This document shows, piece after piece, positions 11,566 to 22,671 of a stretch of 64,000 bases of DNA (positions within the stretch are counted from its first letter, which is position 1; the number at the start of each line of letters is the position of its first letter). A model generated the notes under the pieces. It saw nothing but the letters and a program-made list of their open reading frames with translations, searched no databases and was not told the DNA's origin. The stretch comes from Leucaena leucocephala (Eukaryota > Streptophyta > Magnoliopsida > Fabales > Fabaceae): NCBI GenBank assembly GCA_037074615.1, contig CM073527.1, positions 11,558,848-11,622,847 of the forward strand, read 5' to 3'. The position numbers were made by a program, and so were the translations under genes.

Positions 11566-12347
11566 TGTAACATCCTTACTTTCATACATCTTAGGGACCA
11601 TTCAGCAGCATTTAGAACCACTTACAAGACCATAGAAGTCCATTAGCCAAATCTGGAATTTTATTCTTTCTTGGGTTACTGTTCATATGGAATTCCAGAT
11701 TACGCAATGAACTTCAAAAAATCATAATTAATTCTAGAAAACTCGAAATGACGTGGTTCAAAAAGATACATGAAGATAACATCTTAAAATTTAAGAGAAA
11801 AATAATTTCCAGACCAAATGATTCGTCAATTGATACAGTTTATTCGTTGAAGTTTACTGTTCATTTGGTCAAAAACTCTGGAAGCAGATTCTGGTCCCTT
11901 ACTTTGGAAATTCATTTCTCTTGATATACACATCCAAATGAAACGTTCCACCTATGCATTTAAATATCTGGATGTTTTCTACATGCTCATAAAATTTTGT
12001 GAACTAATTCCTTCATTTGCTAGGTCAAACTGAAGCCACAACAAAACTGCTTTAGGACCTACGTTTTTACCATTTCAGTTTCTTTTCTTTCATTTCCAAT
12101 AATTGTTTCAGCATGCTCAAGCCATCAAATAAGCTTCTTAACATTCATATACATCATGTACATATGCCATAAGTATTACAATAGTTTCATCACATAAATG
12201 GACACCTTACATGGCATTTACATACATAGACAATTTATAGTTTGTGCTAAAATCTCAATACTTCACTTCCTTTCTTCCATTATTTAGCTCTTCTCCATGC
12301 ATACCTTTTCTTCATGCTTGACCTAAATTGGTTGGTTATGGGAGAGT

Positions 12348-12365
12348 GAGATTCTAGGGAATCTC
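12348..12365 (-). promoter_or_regulatory. Conserved stem-loop in LTR L
   Basis: GAGATTC, TAGG, GAATCTC, then AGTAGCAAAC. Repeated in LTR H at 35299-35316. Confidence 0.55.
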
Positions 12366-13532
12366 AGTAGCAAACATTACCACTTAAATATGCAAGATGG
12401 ACACTAATGCATGATATGTAATTTCATTAACTTTCTTTGATTAGTGACGTGCCATTATGCTATATACTTTTACATAAAGTGCATGGCCATGGAAACATGT
12501 TATTCACAATACATTCAACATCATTTATCATGTCACAACATCATTCAAATAACATATACATGTCAACACATAAGCATACCACATCAAGAATATAAAGAGA
12601 TAAGTTCACTACCTTACACTTAAGCTTTCCTCTTGATCTTCAGCATTTGCTTCCTAGCTTTCCAACCAATAAACCTTTATGCCAATCACTTCCCAACATG
12701 TTCTTGGATGTTTCAAGGTCCTAAACACATTCATATTCATCACATAATCCACTTGGCTCTTGAATCAATTGATGTCTTGACTTTACCCTACACAATTTCA
12801 TATTTTGAACTCATTTATGAGCTTAGAATCATAAAATTCCAGCTCCTTCATGGCCTGCTGTACAGAATTGAACATAAGCATACAATTCTTTCAAAAATTC
12901 TCACTTTGATTATAATGCTTCCCATACTTGTTTCTCCTCTTTACCCCACACACCTTTTCATTTTAAAACCATTGGAACCATCAAAATCATGAAATTCCAA
13001 TCACTGTTCATGCGAGTGAACAGTAACCGTAAGGAATCTCAAAGACTATAACCTTGAGATTTTAATGTTTCCAAGGTTCAAAACCTTTCCAATCCTACAC
13101 AAAATCATCATACAAACTCAATGGAAGCATTAAATCATTGAAATTCAATTTCCTTCCCTCATGAACAGTGCAGACCGAACAGGTTCACTCTTGGCAAAGT
13201 CAAGAATATCAATTTGATTCAACCACCAATCTCTTAACTAGCTTGTTTAAGCATCAATCATAAGTTTCTAACCTTAATTTCTCCTTTCCCCTTTCATCTA
13301 TGGATTTTGGACAGCACCTCCCCTTAGAGAAAACTCAACTTTTCCCCATGAAAACCCTAAGTTCAAGCTCCCAAATCAAAGGAAAATAAGCTAGGAAAGA
13401 TTACTTACCTTTAATCTCTAGCTTGCTTGAACTTTGGAACCTTGGATCTTCTTTGTCTTGGCTTGAGTTTTCATTTTGCAAGAGTTTCCCCAAGGGTCCA
13501 TGAGCTTACGGTTTGGTTGCAGAATGGAGAGG

Positions 13533-13540
13533 TATTTATA
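13533..13540 (-). promoter_or_regulatory. TATA box of LTR L
   Basis: Minus-strand TATAAATA. A splice-donor-like GTAAGTAATC lies about 125 bp downstream, near 13407. Confidence 0.55.
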
Positions 13541-14828
13541 GCCAAAATCCAAGAAAAATGAATGGCCAAGATTGATTTGATTACTATTTGATCTAAAGGC
13601 CCACATTTAATCTTGGATTTAACTTTTTCATAAAATAATAATTATGACATCATGTGGGACAGCTCATGGGACACCTAAGAGGGTTAGGTGGCGTGCTGCC
13701 CATGCAAGGAACCTTCTGGAGAAATTCCAGTCCAATCCGGTACCGATCAGTGTAGTTTCACAACAACCAGACTGTTTTCTGTTCTGAATTTTTCTATAAT
13801 ATACCAGGATATGTATTATGTCCTGGAAATCAATGTCTAGGCTTCTCACACCATTCACATACTTGTACTGGCCACAACTTAATTACAGATCCATTGGGAA
13901 ATGACCAAAATACCCTTGGTGTCCTTTCTTGCACTGTACTGACCCTAAGGGCATAATTGTCATTTCACCCCTCTTTGTACTGCCTCAGGGCATATATTGG
14001 CTCAACTAATCATATTTATACCATGTGTTACGTTTTTAGCCTGTCCTAGATGACCAAAATGCCCTTCATCCATCTCTAGTACAATCTGGGCATCCAGGGG
14101 CATTTTCGTAATTTCGCACTTTTTCTGGCACTGGCCCCTTCTAATGATAGACTGGTACCCTGGGTTTTGGGCCTTCCTTAGCGTCATTATGGGCCTATAT
14201 ATGAGGTCATCTGATCTCATTCTATCTAAGCTCCCCGTCAAAATTCACTAATATGTGAATAACTTTTTATACATAACTTATTCTGGGGTTCTGTCAGATT
14301 CATAATATCTGACACTGTAGGGCACATTTTCCTATAATTCCCCCTCATATATCTGATGTCCATAGAATCTGATAAAAATTCATATAACTTTTAGACTATC
14401 AGATAATTTTCTGCTGTCTGGAGTCCTAATAAAATTTATGTATCATGCCAGCTTACCCAGCATGACTTCCTCTATTTACTGATGGAATATGGGACTGAAA
14501 TACTTACAGGCAGTTATAAACCTTTTCTGGCTGAACTTTTCCATAATTACATTTATGTCCCTGACTTTTTGCTTAATTACATCTATGTCCCTAACTTTTT
14601 GGATATTTACATTTAGGTCCCTAAACTTTTGAAAATTACAACTTTTAGCCCAACATTTATTTCTACTTTAACTTTTGGCCTTTAACCTTTTCAAATTTGC
14701 GTTTAGGTCCTTCTCTTTCTTTAAGACTTATCTAACCTTTATTATTTCGTCTGATCTTTGTCATAATCCTTTCTAAGCATCTTTCCACTATCAGTACTAT
14801 ACAGATAGAGAAAAATTAGGATATGACA

Positions 14829-16025
14829 AACGTAGTGCTGCAGTTAGCTGATAAGTCATTAGGTATCCTAAGGGAATCCTTGGGGATATTCTAGTACAGG
14901 TCAAGGACTTAGTGTTTCCAGCTAATTTTTATATTTTGGACATATCCAATGATTTAGTAAATGACAGCACTCTGATCCTAGGATGACCTTTCCTCCAAAC
15001 TTCCAAGACCATCATTAGTATGAAGCATAATTCCATCACAATGGAAGTTTGAGAGCATGTGGTAACCTTCAACATGAATGAAGCAATAAAATTTCCTCCT
15101 GATAATTCTACTTTTACTACTTTAAATGCAATTGATTATGCTGTTGAAGAGACTAAGGATGAACATGAACTGAGTTTACATGATAATAATAGAGATAATG
15201 CACTTGCAAAAGGTTTGTTGAGTAATCTTGCAAGTTCCCAAGATATTCTAGAAGCTAGAAGTACAATGATTGAAGAAGGGTCGAATTCCTGTGACCAACG
15301 GTCATGACCAAATGGCCTCCCTATTGTGACTAAAAATCAACCTGAGATCTACTGTGAATCTGAGTCATGACCAAATAACATTATGGTCACAACACAAAAC
15401 TCCAGCGACCACCTATCATGATAAGAAGATGAAGGTGTCACGACTAAACATCAATCTGCTGAGGGGGAGCCTTTTTGTGACACCAAGTTACGACCAAAGA
15501 GCCCTCAAGTAATGACAACAACCTCCAGAAACACACCCTGGCAACTAGAGTCGCAACGAGAAGCTGAAAAGTTGTGACCAGAAATGCTAGACGCAACCAG
15601 GAAATGCCAAACTCCTTCAATTCCACACTCTACTATTTTGGTTAAAGGACCAATACATTCTAACTCTTCTCACCTCTATTCTCATTCAAAAATTACATCT
15701 CTTACCTTAATATTTTCAAACAATTTAATATCTAATAATAATATAGGTATGGAAAAGAATGATCCCAAGTATGTTACAGTCGCAGACCAACCTTATCTTG
15801 ATGCGACACATGGGGAAGCAGATGATAAATCGAAAGAGCTACACAAGCTAGAGAAGAGTAACTACAGGGAATATGTGAAGGAGTCTATGAAAATATTTCC
15901 CAAGTCTATCATTGCGACATGCCAACCAAAGTTTGGCAAGTTCAAGTTTAAACAGGGAGAATTTGAGACAGGCTTGGCCAAATCTCAGTATAAGATGGGC
16001 AATTGTGGAATACTGGAGTGCAGAG
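14829..16025 (+). pseudogene. Athila protease C-terminal part and pol remnant without RT
   Basis: After the LTR L insertion the frame reads NVVLQLADKSLGI. It then degenerates through stops into FNMNEAIKFPPDNSTF (open 15059-15307), resembling the block that follows protease in Athila. From about 15280 to 15600 the sequence is dominated by GTCATGACC- and GTCGCAAC-like words. A frame at 15584-16030 (148 codons) ends in ATCQPKFGKFKFKQGEFETG and has no family I recognise. No reverse transcriptase, RNase H or integrase core follows. Since integrase C-terminal sequence appears at 18655, about 3 kb of pol seems deleted, and the element was probably non-autonomous. LTR B2 interrupts it at 16025. Confidence 0.6.
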
Positions 16026-16669
16026 TGTAACATCCTAATTTTATTATGTCTTAGGGAGAAAACGGTAGCATCTAGAACTACTTTTAAGGTAATTGAAGTC
16101 AAATTACATAATCTGAAATTTTACTCTAGCTAGTACTGTTTACTGTGCAAACTCCAGAGAAGTGACATGACTTCAAAAAAACATAACTAATTCTAGAAAA
16201 AGCAGAATGAAGTGGTTCAAATTGTCACACAAATCTAACTTAATACTATTTCAGGGAAAAATAACTCGTTGACCACACCTTGACCAAGTCAACATAGATC
16301 AATGCTCCAATATTACTATTCATCCAGCATTTTCCCCTGATTCCAGCATTTCTAGTCCCAACATTGAAAAATCATATCTTTATGTGTAGACATACAAATA
16401 AGACATTCTATATGTCAAATTGAAGCTTGACATGTCTACTATGTACTAGTAAAATATCATATATTTATTAAACCATTTACTATTTATAATTATAGCTCAA
16501 AGGTCACAGCCTCTCCATGAGCTACTATTCACAGTGGTAAATTCTAGCCATTAACATTACATACATACATCAATCAATCACATATCAATCATGCTAAAGA
16601 ATTCTTCATGCATTTTCATCTCCTCCATCTTGAGAAGACCTGCTATAATTGGATTGATATGGAAGGGGT

Positions 16670-16689
16670 GAGATTTTTGGGAAAATCTC
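16670..16689 (-). promoter_or_regulatory. Conserved stem-loop in LTR B2
   Basis: GAGATTTT, loop TGGG, AAAATCTC, then AGTAGCAAAC. It pairs over 8 bp, with T-A pairs where family A has C-G. The duplicate is at 39706-39725. Confidence 0.6.
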
Positions 16690-17368
16690 AGTAGCAAACG
16701 GTGCTAAACAATGCATGCATTAATGTGACTACTTGTTCTTGCTTGTGAAAATGTTAACATTGTGTAATGTGCATGCTTCCATATAAAATATGAAATACAA
16801 TTGGACAAAATAATCATAGCAACAGAGCTTCATACATAAGCGCATATGCAACACAATTCAACAAAGCCATAGCACATCAAGCAAAACATTCAATGCATAC
16901 AAGTTTAGGATAAGTTTAATACCTGACGTGTTTCCTTTCCTCTAGCCCTTAGCCTTTGCTCTAAGGTTCATTCTTTCCATAGGTCAAATCCTATACATAG
17001 CATAATAATATCTTCATTATTACTCTATTAGTATAGCTCTACTTAGCTCATGCTTAACTTGAGGTAATACCCTCAGTCTAACAATTCCCTAACTTTCTTT
17101 CTTTCCATGGTTAACCTTATCAAGAGAGATATTTCTCTATTCTAACAATTAAGAACAATCCTCTAATTTATTAGAGCAGGGATTAGAATAAATTACTTAC
17201 CACATTTCAAAGCTTGCTAAGTCCCTAAGCTCCTTGGACTGCTCCTAGCTCCACCAGAACTCCTCCTTTCTTTCTCTTCCTTTCTTCCCTTCTCTCTATC
17301 TCTTTTTCTCTCTTCTTTCTCTTGTTTTTCCATGCTTGGACATGAATGGAATGGAGGGAGGGGTGGTC

Positions 17369-17719
17369 TATTTATAGTTGAGAGGAGGTGGAATGGATGG
17401 TCCATATTGAATCACGATGAATGTCTCAGATCGCTTAGCTTCCTCAGGAAGCCTTGCCTACATCATCACGATGACATCACCCTCCTCAATAACTCATCAA
17501 AATGACATCATCCATGGGACACCTCACATGCAAGGTGGCGCAATGGTGGGGCCCTTGGGACACCTCACCAGCTGACTCAGCCTTTCCACAGAATTCCAGA
17601 GTCTTTTCCCATAATGAACGGCTAAGATTGTGCCACGTGTCCTTTTGCTTTTTCTCCTTTTCCTAAAATCCTGCCATGTGTCCTTAGATTTTCTTCTTTT
17701 CCTATAATCATACCATGTG
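17369..17719 (-). promoter_or_regulatory. LTR B2 promoter: TATA box and triple E-box array
   Basis: Minus TATAAATA at 17369-17376. Upstream cores are CACGTG at 17634, CATGTG at 17675 and CATGTG at 17714 (41 and 39 bp apart), each followed by T/C-rich spacer. Downstream, the minus strand reads GTAAGTAATTT at about 17200, a splice-donor-like site. Confidence 0.55.
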
Positions 17720-19040
17720 GTGCATTATGGGTCCCATGAGGACACCTTTCATGCCACCTCATGGTCTAAAGCTTTATCTGATCACTTTTCCCAGTTCTAT
17801 CCTTAACCGGGTAACTTTACTTTATGGAAAAGTACTAAAATATTATTTTAATATCATTTAAACCCCCATAATCATTGGCCCACATTTGTTGACCCTTTGA
17901 TTTTCATCTTGGGTTTCTAACCAAGCCCAAGCATTATGGTGGTTCGATTCCCAAGAAACACCCTTTTAGTAAATTATCAAGATGCCCTTAGTTCCTCTTT
18001 AATACTTATAGAGGTGGTATTATCTTTTCATACCTTTTTAGAGTATCTCTTGACCCTGGTCAACTGTCCCGATACCCTTTCTTGATTTTCTAACCTTAGT
18101 CAAATGACAAAAATTCTCTTTGTCTGACTCTGACTTAATGACACAATATAGTGGTATACCTTCAGTGGCATTTTCATAATTTTATATTTTTCCTTGTCTT
18201 TATTAGCCCTTGCCTACATACTTATCTAAAAATATCATTAGGCCTATAAGGCTCCATTCTGAGCCCTCTGTATGATCTACTTCCTTCATGGGCTCAATTA
18301 CAAAGAAATTCCCCCGAAACCTATTCATTAGGTGTTTTAATCCACTGTAAATTCCATAACAAATTCTACATAACTCCTTTTTGGGCTTTGTCAATTTTAG
18401 AAATTCTTATGTTAATTATAGGAATTTATTGCCAAATTTTATCTAATTCTGAGGTCCAGAGAATACTGTATTAATTTTCTTTTCTTCAGAAATTAACATA
18501 AATATTTCAAGACCTCATATCAAAATTATGTGTTGCGTCAAACTAGTTAGAATAATTTTCACTATTTACTGGCACTTCTGCTTAATAGGGTCTAGCAGCA
18601 TTCCTTTTTTAGGCTATATACTGGGCTTCCATGCCTAAAAATTAGGATATGACAGAGAGAGGGCAACGGGGAAAACCTTTCAATCAAACAGCCATCTCTC
18701 AAAGTTTTATGATTTCCCACCATTGCCTTGAGGCCAGATTGTCCCTTTCCTATCTCTTACCTTTATGAATTCATATGTGCTTGACATGTTGGTTGGTGAA
18801 TAGAAAGGGATGAACTAGTAGAAGTAGTAGTTCATTATTCAGCTTGATGTTTCTATAGGATAGTTTCAATTTTCTATTTATTCCTATTTATTCTAGGTGT
18901 CTTTCTATTTTGAACAACAACCCGTTAATGTCCATGTGTAGCTTACTCATCCCATTGTTTCTATAATTGTGATTTTTTCTACTTTAGTTCTGTTGATAGT
19001 GAGGACACTGTCAAGTTTAAGTGTGCGGGAGATGTCTTTG

Positions 19041-19106
19041 CTTTTGTGCTACTCAATCTTTACTTTTGTGCTACTCAATCTTTACTTTTGTGCTACTCAA
19101 TGTAAC
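19041..19106. repeat. 22-bp minisatellite, three units
   Basis: Units begin CTTTTGTGCTACTCAATCT at 19041, 19063 and 19085. In the duplicate (42077-42142) the first spacer reads TTTG instead of TTTA, so the arrays differ by one base. Confidence 0.9.
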
Positions 19107-19609
19107 ATTCTTCGTTTAATCCAATCTTTTATCACAAAAGTTTTGTTTTTGATCTTAATATGTGATGAATTGCTAAAAATTAGATCCCTGCTTTAAACTT
19201 TGTTGATAATTGGTAAGGATTTAGCATGAAAAATCGTTTTAGGACTTTGACAATTATCACTTGGTAGTCTCTGTGAAATATGGCCATGACATACTGGCTT
19301 TTAGGTCACTACCTGTAATGAAACTTTGGACTTCATATGAACTCTGTGAACTACGTTGTGACCTATGTACGTAGTGGTCGCGACAATAACTCCCTATTGA
19401 TTTGAGTCGTGACATGTGTACATACATGGTTGCGAGTATTCCTCTCTGTGTGTTTGCGTCACGAAAGATATATTCCGTAGACGCGACTAAATGTTTTGAA
19501 AGTCCTGAGCATGCCCCCTGTGACAAGTGGTCGCGACCGTCACTGTTCTACATTGTGGCTAATGTTTGAAAAATGTTCAACTACCTTCTCTTTACCTTGT
19601 GCAAAGCTG

Positions 19610-19617
19610 TATAAAAG
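19610..19617 (+). promoter_or_regulatory. TATA box in Athila 3' region / LTR
   Basis: TATAAAAG lies after the GTCGCGAC-rich stretch and may be the promoter of the Athila LTR. The duplicate is at 42646-42653. Confidence 0.4.
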
Positions 19618-20079
19618 GACCCCTTTTTGAACTATTGAGATTCTTTCACAAATGATTCATTGTTCCCTTATTTCAAAAAACTTTTTAGGTCATAGAAACC
19701 ATTACCCAACTTGATTTTTTTTAGAAAATCTTGAAAATTAAATTTGTAAACAACTAAGCTTTTGCTGTTACATTGGATTATCACATGGTTCTAAGTGATT
19801 ACTTCGAAACTTGTAAATAATCGTTTAGAGGATTTTCAGTTGTTATAAGTATTTTAATGCCTAGTGAATGATAAACAATGTTTGAGACTTTAGCTTATGA
19901 GCAATCTCGATCAAAACCTTTGTTGGAAGGATTCTCGGCCTTAAATTCTATATTGAGTTATTATTCAATTGGTTTATGTTCTCGAGAACTTGTCTTGGCT
20001 CTGAGTTTAGAATTACTTGCGCATTTATGAATTGAACATGATAGATGCATTCTTTCTAAACCTTTTTTTATCCCAAACA

Positions 20080-20085
20080 CAAGCC
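20080..20085. repeat. Target-site duplication of the outer Tekay element, left copy
   Basis: CAAGCC. The same six bases follow the element's other end at 62099-62104. The expected length is 5, so one base may match by chance. Confidence 0.65.
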
Positions 20086-20513
20086 TACTAAAACATCCTC
20101 ATTTTCATACGTCTCATGGACCAAATGGTAGCATTTGGAACCACTTTTAAGGCTATTGAAGTCAAATTACTCAATCTGAATTTTTACTCTTAGCGAGTAC
20201 TATTCACTGTGTAAATTCTAGAGGAGTGACCTAACTTCAAAAAATCATAACTAATTCTAGAAAAATTGAAATGTAGTGGTCCAAATTTCTACACGAACAA
20301 AACATAATGTTATTTCAGGGAAAAATAAGTTGTTGACTACTTCTTAACCAGGTCAAGTCAGTAAATCTCTGAAGTTTACTATTCATCCTACTTTTTCCCC
20401 TGATTTCAGCATTTTGGTCCCAACTTTGTACTCTCCAATCCCTAGCTTCTCTCCATTCTTCTTCAATCCTTCCTGATCTTAACCTGTGGAATTGGGATTA
20501 CATGGAAGGGGAT

Positions 20514-20533
20514 GAGATTTCTGGGGAAATCTC
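20514..20533 (-). promoter_or_regulatory. Conserved stem-loop in LTR C1
   Basis: GAGATTTC, loop TGGG, GAAATCTC, then AGTAGCAAAT. It forms 8 paired bases and compares with GAGATTTT/AAAATCTC in family B. The duplicate is at 43550-43569. Confidence 0.6.
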
Positions 20534-21367
20534 AGTAGCAAATAGAAACCATACAATGTATGCAACTATATGCTTGATATTACTATGTGTGTACTTAATG
20601 ATCATGCTTGCATCATGATAACATACATTCTTCTATGTTACTCAAATATAACATATGGCCATAGTATAAAAAGAAATAGAGCATTACTTAATCATACATA
20701 CTTCACATCATCAAGGTAAGAAAATATCACATAAAACATCTAAGCAGTATAAGCATACAAGTAGGTAAGTTTACTACCTAGCGTGTAGCCTTTCTTTCCA
20801 GCTCTTAACCTTGTCTCTAAGGTCCCTTCTTCTCATAAGTCAGAGCCTATACATAGCATAATAATATTTTTATTATTATCCAGTATAGCTCTACTTACCT
20901 GATGCTCAACTAGGGGTAATATTCTTAATCTGACATTCTCCTACTTTATCCCCACACAATTTTCTATTTTAAACTCATTGGAAGCATAAAAATCTTGAAA
21001 TTCCTACATATGAACAGTGTTTTGCACAGTGCATCCAAGAACACAAAATCCTAACTACATGCATACTTGAATTTCCAAGCATATACTCCTTGATTCTAGC
21101 TTGTTTAAGCTTATATAAACTATCCATAACATAAAACTCATATTCTTATCACATATGGACAGCACTTCCAGTAGCACCCTCAAGTGAAATATGTCACAAA
21201 AACCCCTTAAAACCAAGAGGTAACTTGCTAGATTAAAGTCCAAGAACAAGGGAGCTAGTTACCTTGTTTATTGTTCTAAGTTGTATGCTTCTTTCTTGTT
21301 CAAAGAAAATTTAGCCAGAGGTTCCCTAAGGTACTCTAAGGTGCCACACCAATATGGTTTGGGGGTG

Positions 21368-21375
21368 TATTTATA
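21368..21375 (-). promoter_or_regulatory. TATA box of LTR C1
   Basis: Minus TATAAATA. A splice-donor-like AG|GTAACT lies about 105 bp downstream. The duplicate is at 44404-44411. Confidence 0.55.
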
Positions 21376-22651
21376 GAAAATTTTGGGTGGAAATGAAAGG
21401 CCAAGATTAGTTTAGTTACTATTTGATCTAATGGTCCATATTCCACCTTGAATCAAGCTTGCCCTAGAAGCCTTATATTGATTCCATGCATGACATCATT
21501 TAGGGCCATGTTTGGCTAGAAAAAGGTAGATATACTGATAGGAAAATTTTCATTTCAGTCTAGTACCGATCGGAGCAGTTTCACAAAAACCAGACTGTTT
21601 TATGGTCATATTTTTTATAATATTCCAGAATATGTATTCTGTCATAGAAATCAATGTATAGGTTTTTCCTACCATTAACATTGTTAGAATGAGAATTTAT
21701 CTGTCAACTATCCCTTTTGAAATGACCAAAATACCCTTGTTACTCTTTCTTACACTATATTTACCCTAAGGGCATAATTGTCATTTAACACCTCTTTATA
21801 CTGTATCAAGGTATATAATGGCTCTAACTAATCATTTTTATACTAACTTTGACATTTTTGGCCTTTCCAGAATGACCAAAATGTCCTCCATCCATCAATG
21901 GTACAGTCTATCTACATAAGGGCATTTTCATAATTTCACACTTTTCTGGGGTTGCTTTGGACTCTAGCCCACTTAACTGTCCAACCACCTTATTGGGCCT
22001 CTTGGGATGCAATTTGGGCCTTAATATTGGTCCATTACCTATATGGCACAAATCCCAAGGAATCCCTCTTGACCGTATTTATCGGGTATTTTATTCCATT
22101 ATAAAATTCTGTAAGAATTCTACAGGATTCCTTTTCTAACTCTGTCAATTTTATAAATTCTTATACTAAATATAGGAATTTACTATAAAGTTTCATATGA
22201 TTCTGAGGTCAAAAAAATACTATAATAATTCTTCCTAACTTTAGGAATTCATATCAATTAATCGGGACCTCAAATCAAAATTATATATTGCGTTAAACTG
22301 ATCAGAATAATTTTGTCTATCTACTGGTAAAATTTGGGACTAATCTGATTCTGGGCATTTTTAGCCTTTTTCGGTTCAACTTTCTCATAATTATATTTTT
22401 GTCCCTAAACTTTTGGTTAATTACATTTAGGTCCCTAAACTTTTGATAATTATATCTTTTTACCTAACTTTTGTTTCTACTTTTACTTTTGGCCTTCAAC
22501 CTTTTCTAATTTTCATTTAAGTCCTTAAACTTTGCTTCGTTACTAATCCTTCTCTTTCCTTCCTCAATCTGATACAGTTTACTTCAACAATTTCATGTCT
22601 ATTACATATAAACGTACATATACATTAGATAAGAAAATTAGGGATATGACA

Positions 22652-22671
22652 TTTCTCTTCCCTTTAAAATA
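22652..22671 (-). other. Polypurine tract of the outer Tekay element
   Basis: The minus strand reads TTTTAAAGGGAAGAGAAA directly before the LTR start TGTCATATCC, the expected second-strand primer. The LARD-like element has a near-identical tract at 54976. Confidence 0.75.

Larger units (their letters stand above)
11566..14828 (-). mobile_element. Solo LTR L (Tekay-type, family A)
   Basis: The plus strand begins TGTAACATCC and ends GGATATGACA, so the LTR is in minus orientation. It is flanked by a 5-bp duplication, AACAT (11561-11565) and AACGT (14829-14833), with one mismatch. The Athila reading frame continues across it. A TATA box lies at 13533-13540 and a stem-loop at 12348-12365. Compared with LTR H it lacks 86 bp after 12748. 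L is one of the two parents of the chimeric LTR at 34517. Small open frames inside it are unrelated to any protein I recognise. Confidence 0.88.
16026..18654 (-). mobile_element. Solo LTR B2 (Tekay-type, family B)
   Basis: The plus strand starts TGTAACATCC and ends GGATATGACA. Flanks are CAGAG (16021-16025) and GAGAG (18655-18659), an imperfect 5-bp duplication. It carries a stem-loop (16670), a TATA box (17369) and the E-box array (17634-17719). The sequence is related to, but clearly distinct from, family A. A purine-rich tract (minus strand, about 17260-17330) follows the TATA box; the small Glu/Lys/Arg-rich frame there is a by-product of that tract. Confidence 0.85.
18655..20085 (+). pseudogene. 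Athila integrase C-terminus remnant and 3' non-coding region
   Basis: Just after the B2 insertion the plus strand reads KTFQSNSHLSKFYD (about 18670-18711). This resembles the C-terminal end of Athila integrase (family: F-x-V-N-G-H-R-L-K). The rest is non-coding: a block containing AAGTTTAAGTGTGCGGGAGA (19013-19032), often seen just past pol in this lineage, a 22-bp minisatellite, many GTCGCGAC-type words (19300-19560) and a TATA box. The minus-strand Tekay element is inserted at 20085. The Athila sequence resumes at 62105. Confidence 0.6.
20086..22651 (-). mobile_element. 3' LTR of the outer Tekay-like element (family C, C1)
   Basis: Minus orientation: it starts TGTCATATCC at 22651 and ends near 20086, where the terminal TG of the plus strand has decayed (TACTAAAACATCC for TGTAACATCC). 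It is adjacent to a polypurine tract and chromodomain remnant at 22652, which identifies it as the 3' LTR rather than a solo LTR. It has a stem-loop at 20514, a TATA box at 21368-21375 and a splice-donor-like GTAACT at 21258-21263. Confidence 0.83.

Noticed and set aside
12633..12992. 119-codon plus-strand frame inside LTR L, with a shortened version at 35790
   Set aside because: It is antisense to the LTR, hydrophobic only because of T-rich sequence, and its start differs between copies because of the 86-bp deletion.
15584..16030. 148-codon frame considered as a novel gene
   Set aside because: The duplicate copy carries a stop at 38830 after only 70 codons, and the frame runs into LTR B2. 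I see no sign of selection, although its origin is unknown.
17217..17405. Glu/Lys/Arg-rich minus-strand frame, also at 40253, with similar charged or Ser/Phe-rich frames at 56505 and 60056
   Set aside because: These are translations of the purine-rich tract downstream of the LTR TATA box; low complexity and not a gene.
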